From Ideonella livida (lineage in GTDB: Bacteria > Pseudomonadota > Gammaproteobacteria > Burkholderiales > Burkholderiaceae_C), in contig NZ_JAAGOH010000003.1 in assembly GCF_010499455.1 (NCBI RefSeq), positions 1 through 64,000 on the forward strand: a stretch of 64,000 nucleotides of DNA, in the 5' to 3' direction. Positions 1-8,885 of the stretch are shown here, piece by piece (position 1 is the first letter of the stretch; the number at the start of each line of letters is the position of its first letter). The notes under the pieces were generated by a model. The model searched no databases, was not told where the DNA came from, and worked only from the letters and a program-made list of their open reading frames with translations. Position numbers and translations under genes: made by a program.

Positions 1-975
1 CCGGCCGCCTCTGCGCCAGCCGCCTCCGCGCCCAGCGGCGCGGCCCCCGCCGCGGCGGCACCGGTCTGGATCGCCGGTGAGCCGGTCAGCGCCGCCGAGC
101 TGTGGTTCTGGCTGCGCTTTGCCGACCGCCACCAGCGCGCCCAGGCCCACCCCAGCGCCGCCCCAGGCCCGGCAGCCGCCATCACCCCGGCGGAGGCAGC
201 GCGGCTGAGCCAGACCGCGGTTGACCTGGCCCGCCAGAGCAGCGCCCTGCGCGCCCAGGCGGCGGCCCAAGGCGTGGCCCTGACGCCGAGCGATCTGGCG
301 CCCCTGCAGCAGGAATGGGACCGCCAGCGGCGGCTGTACGGCAGCGTGGAGTACCGGCGCATCGTCATGCGCATGTACGGCGCCGAGACCGTGATGCAAG
401 ACCTGGCCCGCACCGACCTGCTGGGCCAACGCCTGTTCGCCCGGCTCTACGGCGAACGGGGGGAGCGCTGCCCCGACGCGGCCGTGGCGGACTACATCCA
501 CCAAGCCGGGCTGCAGCATCTGCAGTACGTGCGGGTGGCGCCTGGGCCTGGGGCGGCGGTGCAGGCCCGGCTGCAGCGCCTGCAGGACCTGGCCCGGCAA
601 CTGCGGCAGGCCGACGACCCAGACGCCCTGATGGAGCAGGCCATCGCCACGCTGGGCGAGGACGAGGCCATGCTGCAAGAACCCCAGGGGCGTGTGGTGG
701 GCGCCGGGGTGCTGCCGGCGGCGGTGGAGGCGGCCTACCAGGCGCTGGCCGACGGCCAGAGCAGCGGGGTGGTGCACACGCCCCAGGGCGCCTACCTGCT
801 GCGGCGCCTGCCGCTGCACGGCGAGGTGATCCAGGGCGCCACCGGCAAGACCCTGCGCTATTGGGCGGCCTACAACGGCCTGTTCAAGCCCCAGGTGGCC
901 GCCTGGGCACAGGCCCTGCCGGTGGTGGAAAGCCCCACCTGGCAAACGCTGGACGTGGCGCGCCTGCTGCGCTGA
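1..975 (+). CDS. Parvulin/SurA-like peptidyl-prolyl isomerase, 5' truncated by window
   Basis: The reading frame is open from base 1, so the true start lies upstream; 324 residues are visible. It opens with an Ala/Pro-rich linker, then a helical chaperone-like region with many Arg and Gln residues. The last third (about residues 230-300, around VGAGVLPAAVEAAYQAL and GAYLLRRL) resembles a parvulin (PpiC/SurA) rotamase core, in which a periplasmic chaperone isomerises prolyl bonds. I see no signal peptide because the N-terminus is missing. NifM-like or SurA-like accessory roles are both possible; the left neighbour outside the window would decide. It converges on the leftward catabolic genes that follow. 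Confidence 0.6.
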   Translation, partial: PAASAPAASAPSGAAPAAAAPVWIAGEPVSAAELWFWLRFADRHQRAQAHPSAAPGPAAAITPAEAARLSQTAVDLARQSSALRAQAAAQGVALTPSDLAPLQQEWDRQRRLYGSVEYRRIVMRMYGAETVMQDLARTDLLGQRLFARLYGERGERCPDAAVADYIHQAGLQHLQYVRVAPGPGAAVQARLQRLQDLARQLRQADDPDALMEQAIATLGEDEAMLQEPQGRVVGAGVLPAAVEAAYQALADGQSSGVVHTPQGAYLLRRLPLHGEVIQGATGKTLRYWAAYNGLFKPQVAAWAQALPVVESPTWQTLDVARLLR

Positions 976-994
976 ACGGCCGCTTGGGTGCCGC

Positions 995-2191
995 TCAGCG
1001 CGCCGTCCCGGCGTGTCTGCGGGCGGCAGAAACCGGGGGCGGCACGCCCCCGGGGCCTAAGATCGGCGCGCGCAGCGCCTCTTGGGCCTGCAGCATCACC
1101 TGGGTGTGCTCCTCGCGGCTGCCGCCCTGTTGCTCGATCTGGCCCATGCGGCCCGAGGCGCTGACCACCAGCCGGGCACGGTCGTAGTGACGGCCGGCGT
1201 AGGCCAGCAGCGCGCCTTCCAGGCTGTGGCGGCGGGCCAGCTCTTCGGCCAGCACGAGGGCGCCTTCGATGGCGATGCCCGCGCCAGAGGCCAGGTGCGG
1301 TGTGGTGGCGTGCACCGTGTCGCCCAGCAGCACGATGCGGCCACGGTGCCAGGGCCCGTCGATCATGTGGCCGGCCAGCGGGCGGTAGAGCACGCGGGCG
1401 TTGGGCAGGGTGCCGGCACGCAGCGCGTCGCGGATCTGGCCAACTTGGCCGCCAAACTCTTCCAGCAGTTCGGCCAGGCGTTCGGGCCATTCGGCGAGCG
1501 GAATGAAGTCCAGGCCCTCGCGCTTGTCCAGCACAAAGAGGTAGCACTCGGTCGCGCTGATGGGGTTCAGGCCCGCCTTGGTGGTGGCGCCCATGTAGAT
1601 GGTGCTGTTTTCGCGCAGGCGCGGCACCACGGCGCGCCACGAGCCCTGGCCGGTGAAACGCGGGCCGCCAAAGTCGGGCTTGACCAGGGCGCGGACCTTG
1701 GAGTTCACGCCGTCGGCGCCGATCACCAGGTCATAGCGGGCGCTGGTGCCGTCGGTGAAGCGCACGTCCGCGCCGTCGGCATCGGGCGTGAGGGTCTCAA
1801 AGCTCACGCCCAGGCGCACGCGGGCGCCGGCGGCCAGCACGGCCTGGCCCAAGATGTCGGCCAGCACCGGACGCAGGATGCCGCCGGCGGGCGGCAGCTC
1901 AGCCGCGCCTTCAGCCGGGTGCACCGGCACGGTATTCACCACCTCACCGGCGGCGTTGCAGAGGTCGATGGCGCGCCAGTGGCCGCCTTGGCGCAGCACC
2001 TCATCGAGCACGCCCACGGTGTGCAGGGCGCGCAGGCTGGGGCCGCTGAGGGTGATGCCGGCGCCGTCGGGCGCCCAGTGGGGGTTGATCTCGACCAGAT
2101 CAACGGCGATGCCCAGCTTGCGCAGCTGGATGGCGGCACACATGCCGCCCACGCCACCGCCCACGATGAGGGCGTTGCGGATCAGGGCCAT
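995..2191 (-). CDS. FAD-dependent monooxygenase (salicylate hydroxylase-like)
   Basis: Flavoprotein aromatic-type hydroxylase of 398 aa (PF01494 type) that would insert oxygen using NAD(P)H and FAD. The N-terminal Rossmann motif GGGVGG is at residues 11-16, the DG motif GADG at 158-161, and the second FAD motif GD at 290-291 is followed by PHLASGAG at 298-305; all three fingerprints of the group A monooxygenases are present. The start at 2191 is chosen because AAGGAGACC precedes that ATG; an upstream in-frame start would add a low-complexity Ala/Pro tail. It is the last gene of the nine-gene leftward cluster, 95 bp after the hydrolase gene. The substrate is not deducible. Confidence 0.82.
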   Translation of the reverse strand: MALIRNALIVGGGVGGMCAAIQLRKLGIAVDLVEINPHWAPDGAGITLSGPSLRALHTVGVLDEVLRQGGHWRAIDLCNAAGEVVNTVPVHPAEGAAELPPAGGILRPVLADILGQAVLAAGARVRLGVSFETLTPDADGADVRFTDGTSARYDLVIGADGVNSKVRALVKPDFGGPRFTGQGSWRAVVPRLRENSTIYMGATTKAGLNPISATECYLFVLDKREGLDFIPLAEWPERLAELLEEFGGQVGQIRDALRAGTLPNARVLYRPLAGHMIDGPWHRGRIVLLGDTVHATTPHLASGAGIAIEGALVLAEELARRHSLEGALLAYAGRHYDRARLVVSASGRMGQIEQQGGSREEHTQVMLQAQEALRAPILGPGGVPPPVSAARRHAGTAR

Positions 2192-2286
2192 GGGGTCTCC
2201 TTGGGGGTTTGTTCTGGGGAATGGCCGCGCGGCAGGCGCAAACGCGGGCGCGGCGGGCGCTGGCGGAGCGGCCGCCAGCCCGGCGC

Positions 2287-3471
2287 TCACACCTGGCCGC
2301 CCAGCACTTCGGCCAGCCAGTCGGCGATCAAGTTGCCGGCGTTGGCGGGGTTGTCCAGCGAGCTGTGCTCCACGCCGCCGGTTTGCTGGTCAAACACGAT
2401 CAGCTCGCGGCGCGGGCTGTTGACCAGCTGCCCGTAGGTCTGGTGGGCGTACTTCAGCGGAATTTGGCGGTCGTTCTCGCCGTGGGTGACGAGAAAGGGC
2501 ACGCGGATGCGATCGAGCACGCCGTTGAGGTGCATACCCTCAGCCTTGGCCAGAAAGTCGTCCAGGTCGCGGGCGCCAAACACCCATTGCACATGCTTCC
2601 AGTAGTGGGGCACGGGGTTCTCGCCCTCGCGCTGCAGGCGGGCCTGCTGCACGGCGCGCCAGTCGTGGTTGGCCCCCCAGACGGCGCCGCAGGCAAAGCG
2701 CGGCTCAAAGGCCACGGCGCGCGGGCAGTAGTAGCCGCCCAGCGACACGCCCAGGGCGCCGATGCGCGCCGGGTCCACCTCGGGGTGCTGCACCAGCCAG
2801 TCCATCACCGGGGTGGCCCAGGTTTCGGTCTGGGGCACGGCAGGCAAGCCGCCCAGGCGCAGGGCCTCGCCGGTGCCGGGCTGGTCCAGGAACAGGGTGG
2901 ACAGGCCACGCTGCGCAAACAGGGTGCCCATCACGCTCTTCTGCAGCATCTCCTTGGTGGAATCCAGGCCGTTGAGCACCAGCACCAGCGGCGCACGCTG
3001 GCCGGGGGCCAGGCCTTGGGCGCGCACGTACAGGCCACTCAGGTGGCCGGGTTGCGGGCCGTCAAAGTCGGGCCGCACATAAGGAATCTCCACCCGGACG
3101 CAGTTCTCGCCGGTGAGCTGGCGGCTGCGCTCGAACAAGGCCAGCGAGTGGCGGTACTGGGCCAGACGGTGCTCAAAACCGTGGGCCTGCATGCGCTCGG
3201 CAATGCCGTGGTACAGCGCGGCGCGGCCCAGCTTCTCGCCGGCCGAGCGGCGCCGGCCGCGCAGCAGGTCCTGCTGGGCCAGGCCTTCGAGCTGCTCCGC
3301 CCCGCCTTTCCAGGCCTGGTAGAAGGCCACGGTGCCGGGGTCGTCACCGGCCTGGGCGGCTTCACGCAGGGGGGCGCACATGGCGTCCACCTCGCCAATA
3401 TTGCCCCCGTGGGTGAGGGCGATCAGGGTGGACAGGCTCCACACGTAGTTGGTGGGAAAGTACTGGAACAT
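2287..3471 (-). CDS. Alpha/beta hydrolase, FrsA/DUF1100-like
   Basis: Cytosolic alpha/beta-fold hydrolase of 394 aa with an N-terminal helical extension of about 120 residues. That architecture is known from 2,6-dihydroxypseudooxynicotine hydrolase-type C-C bond hydrolases and related esterases. Nucleophile elbow GVSLGG is at residues 241-246 (Ser243), the acid is likely Asp334 in THGENDRQ, and the base is likely His369 in GGVEHSS. The ATG at 3471 is chosen because the protein then starts MFQYFPTNYVW; the longer frame translates the end of the upstream gene. Its place between an FAD monooxygenase and an epimerase-like gene suggests a catabolic cleavage step. Ester versus C-C cleavage cannot be told from sequence. 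Confidence 0.78.
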   Translation of the reverse strand: MFQYFPTNYVWSLSTLIALTHGGNIGEVDAMCAPLREAAQAGDDPGTVAFYQAWKGGAEQLEGLAQQDLLRGRRRSAGEKLGRAALYHGIAERMQAHGFEHRLAQYRHSLALFERSRQLTGENCVRVEIPYVRPDFDGPQPGHLSGLYVRAQGLAPGQRAPLVLVLNGLDSTKEMLQKSVMGTLFAQRGLSTLFLDQPGTGEALRLGGLPAVPQTETWATPVMDWLVQHPEVDPARIGALGVSLGGYYCPRAVAFEPRFACGAVWGANHDWRAVQQARLQREGENPVPHYWKHVQWVFGARDLDDFLAKAEGMHLNGVLDRIRVPFLVTHGENDRQIPLKYAHQTYGQLVNSPRRELIVFDQQTGGVEHSSLDNPANAGNLIADWLAEVLGGQV

Positions 3472-3517
3472 GGGGTGGGGGCCTTGGCGCTTGGAAGGTC
3501 TGCGAACGAGCCGGCCC

Positions 3518-4471
3518 TCAGGCCATGGCGTGGGTGATGAGGCGGTCGATGTCCCCGTCGTGGCGCAGGCCCAGGGCCTCGGCCTCGGGGGTGCGCAGCG
3601 GCGGGTAGCTGGCGAACAACTTCTGGATGAAGGGGTCGGGCACGTACTGCACCAGGGCGCGGCGGTCTTCGCCAAAGCGGGCGCACAGCGCGTCCACCAG
3701 CTCGGCCACGGTGAAGCGCAGCACCGGCATCTGGTAGCTGCGGCGCGGGTTCAAGCGGGCGGGGTCCACGGTGGCGGCGTGCAGCAGGTTGTCCACGCAG
3801 GCGCCCACCGAAATCCACCAGGCCACACCCTGCGGCGTGACCGGCACGGTCAGCGGCTGGCCGGCGGCCAGGCGCCAGAACAGCAGGCTCATGAAGGCGC
3901 TCATCATCCCGGTGCCCTCGCCCGGGCGGGCCACCACACCCGGCAGGCGCAGCGAGCAGCCTTGTACCCAACCCTTGCGGCTGGCGTCGGCCACCAGGGT
4001 TTCACCGGCCAGCTTGTGGGCGCCGTAGGAGAGGCCGGGGTTGGGCAGCGTGGCCTCGTCCACCACAGCGGGCAGGTGCTCGCCGTAGACGGCAATGGTG
4101 CTGGCAAACACAAACCGGGGCACGCCGCCATCGCTGGCCTGCACACCACGCAGGTCTTCCAGCAGGCCCAGCGTGGCGTCCAGGTTGACCTGGCGGCCCA
4201 GCTCGTAGTTCTTCTCGGCCGCACCGCCGGGGATGCTGGCCAGGTGGAACACGGCGTCCACACCGCCTTCGTAGGCAGCGGCACGCAGGCCGGCATCGGC
4301 AATGCTTCCAGGCCGCTGGCGCACCCGCGGGTCGGCCGCCGGGCCGGCAAAGCCCACGTCCAGCAGGGTGAGGCGGGACACGGGCTGACCGTTCAGGCCG
4401 TCCTGCAGCAGGCGTTGCACCAGGGCGCGGCCGACAAAACCGTCGGCACCGGTGACGACAACATGGGTCAT
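3518..4471 (-). CDS. NAD-dependent epimerase/dehydrogenase, D-erythronate dehydrogenase (DenD)-like
   Basis: Extended short-chain dehydrogenase of 317 aa. The NAD motif GADGFVG is at residues 8-14, catalytic Ser/Thr at 124-125, and the YxxxK pair is Tyr149/Lys153 (YGAHK). The stretch LTLLDVGFAG and FHLASIPGG-AEKNYELG resembles D-erythronate dehydrogenases, which oxidise C2 of four-carbon sugar acids. No erythronate pathway partners (OtnK, OtnC or OtnI types) are nearby, so the real substrate may be another hydroxy acid. ATG start; 46 bp precede the hydrolase gene, so the two are probably co-transcribed. Confidence 0.72.
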   Translation of the reverse strand: MTHVVVTGADGFVGRALVQRLLQDGLNGQPVSRLTLLDVGFAGPAADPRVRQRPGSIADAGLRAAAYEGGVDAVFHLASIPGGAAEKNYELGRQVNLDATLGLLEDLRGVQASDGGVPRFVFASTIAVYGEHLPAVVDEATLPNPGLSYGAHKLAGETLVADASRKGWVQGCSLRLPGVVARPGEGTGMMSAFMSLLFWRLAAGQPLTVPVTPQGVAWWISVGACVDNLLHAATVDPARLNPRRSYQMPVLRFTVAELVDALCARFGEDRRALVQYVPDPFIQKLFASYPPLRTPEAEALGLRHDGDIDRLITHAMA

Positions 4472-4499
4472 GGGAGTTCTTTCCTTGAACGGGGCGGCG

Positions 4500-4925
4500 T
4501 CAATGCGCCAGGCCCAGGGAATGGGTCACGCCATCCACCCCGGTGCGGGTGAAGGACAGGTAGGAGACGAGGATGCGGCTGAAGCGCCCGCTGGCGTCGA
4601 GGTCGTAGAACACCACGCCGTCGTAGTCGAAGCACTCACCGCGTCGCACCGGGCCGAAGGGTGATGTGTCCGCGTCCTTCAGCGCTTCGAAGTGGGTCTT
4701 GAGGTGCACCGCGGCGCTGTGGGCATCGGCCACATAGCGCTGGACGTTCAGCGTCTCACGGAAGGTGCCCCAGATGCGGGCGTAGTGGTCCTTCATGCCT
4801 TGCACGCCGGTGTAGTGCAGGCCACCGTTTTGCACCGCCACCTCGGGGCTGAGGTAGTCGTCAAAAGCCGTGGCGTCCTCGGCGTTGAAGCGGGCCACGT
4901 AGTCGTCAAAACGGGCGCGGTCCAT
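4500..4925 (-). CDS. SnoaL/NTF2-like small protein
   Basis: 141-residue protein with the alpha+beta cone pattern of the NTF2/SnoaL superfamily: N-terminal helix FDDYVARFNAED, then strands ending in GVVFYDLDASGRFSRI. Family members act as small cyclases, isomerases, dehydratases or non-catalytic binding proteins. No specific active-site signature can be assigned. It sits 3 bp after the flavoprotein gene and 28 bp before the DenD-like gene, so it is part of the same transcript and probably acts on an intermediate of that pathway. Confidence 0.68.
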   Translation of the reverse strand: MDRARFDDYVARFNAEDATAFDDYLSPEVAVQNGGLHYTGVQGMKDHYARIWGTFRETLNVQRYVADAHSAAVHLKTHFEALKDADTSPFGPVRRGECFDYDGVVFYDLDASGRFSRILVSYLSFTRTGVDGVTHSLGLAH

Positions 4926-4928
4926 GCA

Positions 4929-6797
4929 TCAGTCTCCCGTGCCTTTGCGCAGCGGCAGGGTGGCCAGGAAGGCCAGCTTGCCCAGGCCCAGCAGCTTCAG
5001 GCCGGCGCGGGCCGAGTCGGCATCCAGCCGGGCCTGCATGGGCATGGTGCCAAAGCTCTTGCCCTTGATGACCAGCTCGTCGCCCACGCGGTCGATGGCC
5101 TCCACGTGCATCAGCTCCTCGTTGGCGGGGCCGCGAAGGACCATGCCTTCCTTCTTGGTGACCTTCTCGGCAGTGGCCACCACGTTCGGGTTGGCGTTGT
5201 CCTGGCGCGCCCCGGCGGCCACGGCGCCAAAGTCCATGCCCAACTCCTCGAACATCTTGATGGCGGTGGCGCGGCCAGCGCCGTAGACGCCGCCGCCCGG
5301 GTGCTGGAACGGGCCCGCCAGGTACAAGCGCTCCACACCGGGCACGGTGTACTGGCCCAGGTCCTGGGTGGGGCGGGCCCCGGCGCTTTGGTGGAAGTAG
5401 GGCGCCACGCCGTGCAGGTCGCCACGCATCATGCTGTTGGGGCTGGAGCGCTCCAAATCCACCGGGCTGACGATGCTGCGGGCGATGATGTTGTCGCTCG
5501 TCAGGTTCTTCACGAACTTGCGGTAGTGGGCGAGCGACAGGTCGCCGATCTCTTCCTTGAACTCGTCCCAGTGACGGTCCTTCCAGCGCTTGTCCGTCAC
5601 GGTGTACGGCGCGAAGGTGATGCCGTGGAACATGCCGGCGCCTGCAGGCACACGGGTCTTGTCGCCGATGCTCTCGTCACCGCCGGCGCACAGGCGGCGC
5701 TCGGTGATGAGGCCACGCTTCAAGTCATCGAAATCGGCCAGCATCTCGTCGAGCGAATCCGTGGCCATGAACTCGCACATGGTGGCATAGCCCACCTGGT
5801 CGTCGGCGTAGTACTGGGCGTTTTCCTTCAGGTCGTAGTGGCTGACCATGATGGAGAACGGCGCGAGCTGGGTGCGCTCGGCCTTTTTGAGCACCGGCTC
5901 CGGCACGCCCTGCACGAACTTGCGCACCACATGCGGGTGGATGGCGCCAATCACCGCGTCCTTGGCCAGGATCTGCTCGCCGTCACTCATGCGCACACCG
6001 GTGGCACGACCACCGCTGGTGAGGATCTGCGCCACCTCGGCGTTGCAGCGCACTTCACCGCCGTGGCTTTCGATGCAGCGCACCAGGGCTTCGGTGAGCT
6101 TGCCGCTGCCGCCGATGGGCTGGCTCACGCCATAGGTGTGGATGATGCCGGGCATGAGCAGCACGCCCATGCCGGTGCCCAGCTCGTTGGGGTGCTGCAG
6201 GTTCTCGCTCACCAGCCGCAGCAGGTGGATCTTGATCTTGTCGCTCTCGTACAGGTCGTTGACCAAGCTCAGGCAGTCCCGGGTCATGTACTCCAGCATC
6301 AGCCGGCCTTCGTCCGTCCGGTCCAGCATGGCCACCAGCTCGCCCAGGGGCGGCGGCGGGCTGTAGAGGCCCGGCATGAAGACCTTCAGGATGTCGGAAC
6401 TCATCTTGACGAAGTTCCGGTAGGTTTCGGCATCCCTGGGGCTGACCTTGGCGAAGCACTCGCAGGTCTTGTCCAGGTCCTTGTAGGTGTAGAGCACCGA
6501 CTGGTCCGGAAAGACCGTGGCGTGCGGCACCGGCGAGTAGTGGTACTTCAGCCCGTGCTGGGAGAGCAGGCCCAGCTCGTCCTGGCGCAGCATGGGGTTG
6601 CCCTGGATCATGATGTGCACGCTGCTGTGCTCGTCATGCCAGTAGCCCGGGGTGTTGAGCTGCTGGGTGCTGACGCCGCCACCGGGGTGGTTCTTGCGTT
6701 CCAGCACCAGTACCTTTTTGCCCGCCTTGGCCAGGTAGGCGGCGGCGACCAAACCGTTGTGGCCGGCGCCCATGGCCACGATGTCGTAACTGCTCAT
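4929..6797 (-). CDS. Phytoene desaturase-like FAD oxidoreductase
   Basis: Large flavoprotein of 622 aa (COG1233 type). N-terminal dinucleotide motif GAGHNG is at residues 10-15, followed by LVLERKNHPGGG, and the C-terminal FAD-binding signature lies in LAGPFQHPGGGVYGAGRA. About 110 residues after that signature form an extra tail not typical of carotenoid desaturases. No carotenoid genes are near, so desaturation or dehydrogenation of a cyclic catabolic intermediate is more plausible than pigment synthesis. The ATG at 6797 fits the usual MSSYDIV start; a TTG 24 bases upstream would overlap the preceding gene's stop. Confidence 0.75.
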   Translation of the reverse strand: MSSYDIVAMGAGHNGLVAAAYLAKAGKKVLVLERKNHPGGGVSTQQLNTPGYWHDEHSSVHIMIQGNPMLRQDELGLLSQHGLKYHYSPVPHATVFPDQSVLYTYKDLDKTCECFAKVSPRDAETYRNFVKMSSDILKVFMPGLYSPPPPLGELVAMLDRTDEGRLMLEYMTRDCLSLVNDLYESDKIKIHLLRLVSENLQHPNELGTGMGVLLMPGIIHTYGVSQPIGGSGKLTEALVRCIESHGGEVRCNAEVAQILTSGGRATGVRMSDGEQILAKDAVIGAIHPHVVRKFVQGVPEPVLKKAERTQLAPFSIMVSHYDLKENAQYYADDQVGYATMCEFMATDSLDEMLADFDDLKRGLITERRLCAGGDESIGDKTRVPAGAGMFHGITFAPYTVTDKRWKDRHWDEFKEEIGDLSLAHYRKFVKNLTSDNIIARSIVSPVDLERSSPNSMMRGDLHGVAPYFHQSAGARPTQDLGQYTVPGVERLYLAGPFQHPGGGVYGAGRATAIKMFEELGMDFGAVAAGARQDNANPNVVATAEKVTKKEGMVLRGPANEELMHVEAIDRVGDELVIKGKSFGTMPMQARLDADSARAGLKLLGLGKLAFLATLPLRKGTGD

Positions 6798-6817
6798 CTT
6801 CTTGCTTTCAATGCGGC

Positions 6818-7804
6818 TCAACGCTGGCCAAAGGGCACGAACTGGTGGTCCACCGCACCAAAGATGCTCTGGCCATCGGCGCCCATCACCTCAAAGCGCA
6901 GGCGGTCGCCCAGCTGCAGGAAGGGGGTGGTGGAGTCGCCGGTGGCGATCTTTTCCAGCGCGCGCTTCTCGGCCAGGCAGGCCGAACCCACGGTGCGGGC
7001 GGCCTGGTTGCTGACGGTGCCCGTGCCCAGGATGGTGCCGGCGCGCAGGTTGCGGTTCTTGCCCAGGTGGGCCAGCAGCTCGCCAAAACTCCAGTCCATC
7101 TCGCGGCCGTTGGGCTGGCCAAACCACTGGCCGTTGCGGCTGACGTTCATGTTGAGGTGGATGCGGCCGTCGGCGCCCCAGGCCTCGCCCAATTCATCCG
7201 GCGTGACGGCCACCGGGCCGAACACCGTGGCCGGCTTGGCGTTGATGAAGCCAAAGCCCATCTGCAGCTCGCGGAACAGGTGGGCGCGCATGCTCACGTC
7301 GTTCAAGATCATCACCAGGCGGATCTTGCTGGCGCACACCTCAGGGCTGCTGGCCATGGGCGTGTCGTCCACGATGACGGCGAACTCGCCTTCAAAGTCA
7401 CCGTTGTCGGCCTCGATCAGCGGGTAGTCGTCGCAAGGGCCGGCAAAGTCATCACTCTGGCGCTGCACCAGCACCGGGATGCCAGGCGTCTTCTTCACGG
7501 TGAGCTGGTAGGCCTCTTCCATGATGTGGCCGTGGTTCAAGAAGGCCGAGGCGTCCACGAACTGGTGGGTGCGCGGCAGCGGTGACATGGCCTGACGCGG
7601 GTCGAACTCGATTTCACCGGCCACGGCGCCGGCGTTCAGGGTGGCGTACAGGGCCTGCAGGCCGGGGGCCACGGCATCCCAGTGCTCGATGGCGAACTGC
7701 ATCGTGGGCGCATGGGCGGCGGCGTCCACCGCACGCTTCAGGTCACGGCTGACGACGAGCAGGCGGCCGTCGCGGCTGCCGTTCTTGTAGGTGGCGAGTT
7801 TCAT
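6818..7804 (-). CDS. Fumarylacetoacetate hydrolase family protein
   Basis: 328-residue member of the FAH superfamily, close in length and motif order to proteobacterial fumarylacetoacetases. These metal-dependent enzymes cleave C-C bonds of beta-diketones or hydrate/decarboxylate oxo acids. Likely metal ligands are Glu138 and Glu140 (DFEGEFAV) and Asp169 (LNDVSMR); conserved KPATVFGPVAVTPDEL and the glycine-rich ILGTGTVSN are present. Beginning MKLATYKNGSRDG is typical, supporting this ATG. It lies 42 bp downstream of the Bug gene and 20 bp before the flavoprotein gene. Without HmgA or HppD nearby it need not act on fumarylacetoacetate itself. Confidence 0.85.
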   Translation of the reverse strand: MKLATYKNGSRDGRLLVVSRDLKRAVDAAAHAPTMQFAIEHWDAVAPGLQALYATLNAGAVAGEIEFDPRQAMSPLPRTHQFVDASAFLNHGHIMEEAYQLTVKKTPGIPVLVQRQSDDFAGPCDDYPLIEADNGDFEGEFAVIVDDTPMASSPEVCASKIRLVMILNDVSMRAHLFRELQMGFGFINAKPATVFGPVAVTPDELGEAWGADGRIHLNMNVSRNGQWFGQPNGREMDWSFGELLAHLGKNRNLRAGTILGTGTVSNQAARTVGSACLAEKRALEKIATGDSTTPFLQLGDRLRFEVMGADGQSIFGAVDHQFVPFGQR

Positions 7805-7846
7805 GGTCTGTCTCCGGGGTTCTGGGTGTTCTGAACGGGGCCGCGC

Positions 7847-8848
7847 TCACTGCGCGGTGATGTGGTGCTTGCGGATGAGCGGGCCCCAGGTGGCCAGGTC
7901 GCTGGCGATCTGCTCGGCCAGGTCACGCGGCGGGCCGGTGTGGCCTTCAAAGGCCATGGCCACCAGCTGGGCGCGCACGGCCTCGGCCACCAAGGCTTGG
8001 TTGGCGGCGTCGTTGAGCTTGGCCAGCAGCGGCGCGGGCGTGTCGGCCCGGGCCAGCAAGCCCAGCCAGAAAGTGGCGCGGTAGCCGGGGGCCACGGTCT
8101 CGGCCAGGGTGGGCACATCCGGGAAAGCGGGGCTGCGCTTCAAACCTACTTGGGCGAGGGCCTTGAGCTTGCCCGCACGCACCTGAGCACCCACGCTGCC
8201 GATGTCGCCCACATAGAGCTGAAACTGCCCGCCCAGCAGCGCGGTGATGGCCGGGCCAGCGCCGGTGAAAGGCACGTGCACGGCGTCAGCGCCCAAGCGG
8301 TCCAGCAGCAGGGCCATGGCCAGGTGGTTGGTGCTGGCAATGCCGGCGCTGCCGTAGTTGAGCTGGCCGGGCCGAGCTTTCATATAGGCCACCAGCTCCT
8401 GCACGGTGTTGACCGGCAAGCTGGCGGGCACCACCAGCAGGCCGTCGCCCCCGGCCAGCAGGGCCACGGGGGCAAAGTCCTTTTGCGCATCAAAGGGCGC
8501 GGGCTGTTTGAGCAGCGTGGGCAGCGTGAGGCTGGTGGGCGTGGCCAGAAACAGGGTGCGGCCATCGGCCGGGGCTTGCAGCACGGCCCGCGCGGCGATG
8601 GCGCCACTGGCGCCCGGCCGGTTTTCCACCATGACCGCCTGGCGCAAGGCCTGGCGCAGGGGCTCTGAGAGGGCTCGGCCCATTTGGTCGGTGATGCCAC
8701 CGGGCGGCGCGGCGACGACGAGCTTGAGCACGTCGCCCTGGGCCCGAGCGGGGCTGGCGCCCAGCAGGCTGGCGGCGGGCCCGGCCAGGCTGGCGGCCAG
8801 CAGGCGCCGCAGCACGCGCCGGCGCGGGAGGGTGGAGGCAGATCGCAT
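7847..8848 (-). CDS. Bug-family (TTT) periplasmic substrate-binding protein
   Basis: Tripartite tricarboxylate transporter solute-binding protein of 333 aa. A Tat/Sec-like leader (RRRVLRRLLAASLAG...ARAQG) precedes the mature part; the family hallmark PPGGITDQMGRALSE and the ENRPGASGAIAA motif follow. Such proteins capture carboxylates or aromatic acids in the periplasm; Burkholderiales carry them in large paralogous sets, often without adjacent TctAB membrane genes, as here. ATG 8848 is preferred because it gives a clean signal peptide. Its presence inside the leftward cluster suggests that the pathway starts from an imported organic acid. Confidence 0.85.
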   Translation of the reverse strand: MRSASTLPRRRVLRRLLAASLAGPAASLLGASPARAQGDVLKLVVAAPPGGITDQMGRALSEPLRQALRQAVMVENRPGASGAIAARAVLQAPADGRTLFLATPTSLTLPTLLKQPAPFDAQKDFAPVALLAGGDGLLVVPASLPVNTVQELVAYMKARPGQLNYGSAGIASTNHLAMALLLDRLGADAVHVPFTGAGPAITALLGGQFQLYVGDIGSVGAQVRAGKLKALAQVGLKRSPAFPDVPTLAETVAPGYRATFWLGLLARADTPAPLLAKLNDAANQALVAEAVRAQLVAMAFEGHTGPPRDLAEQIASDLATWGPLIRKHHITAQ

Positions 8849-8885
8849 GGCGGGGAGTCCTTGCGGGTGGAGAGACGGTTTCGCT

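Noticed and set aside
4929-6797. Carotenoid biosynthesis gene
   Set aside because: Phytoene desaturase-like motifs are shared by many flavoproteins; no crtB, crtE or related genes are present.
4692-7427. Very long open frame on the plus strand opposite the flavoprotein and FAH genes
   Set aside because: It is antisense to genes with clear motifs, and its His/Gly/Val-rich translation is what GC-rich DNA gives in that frame.
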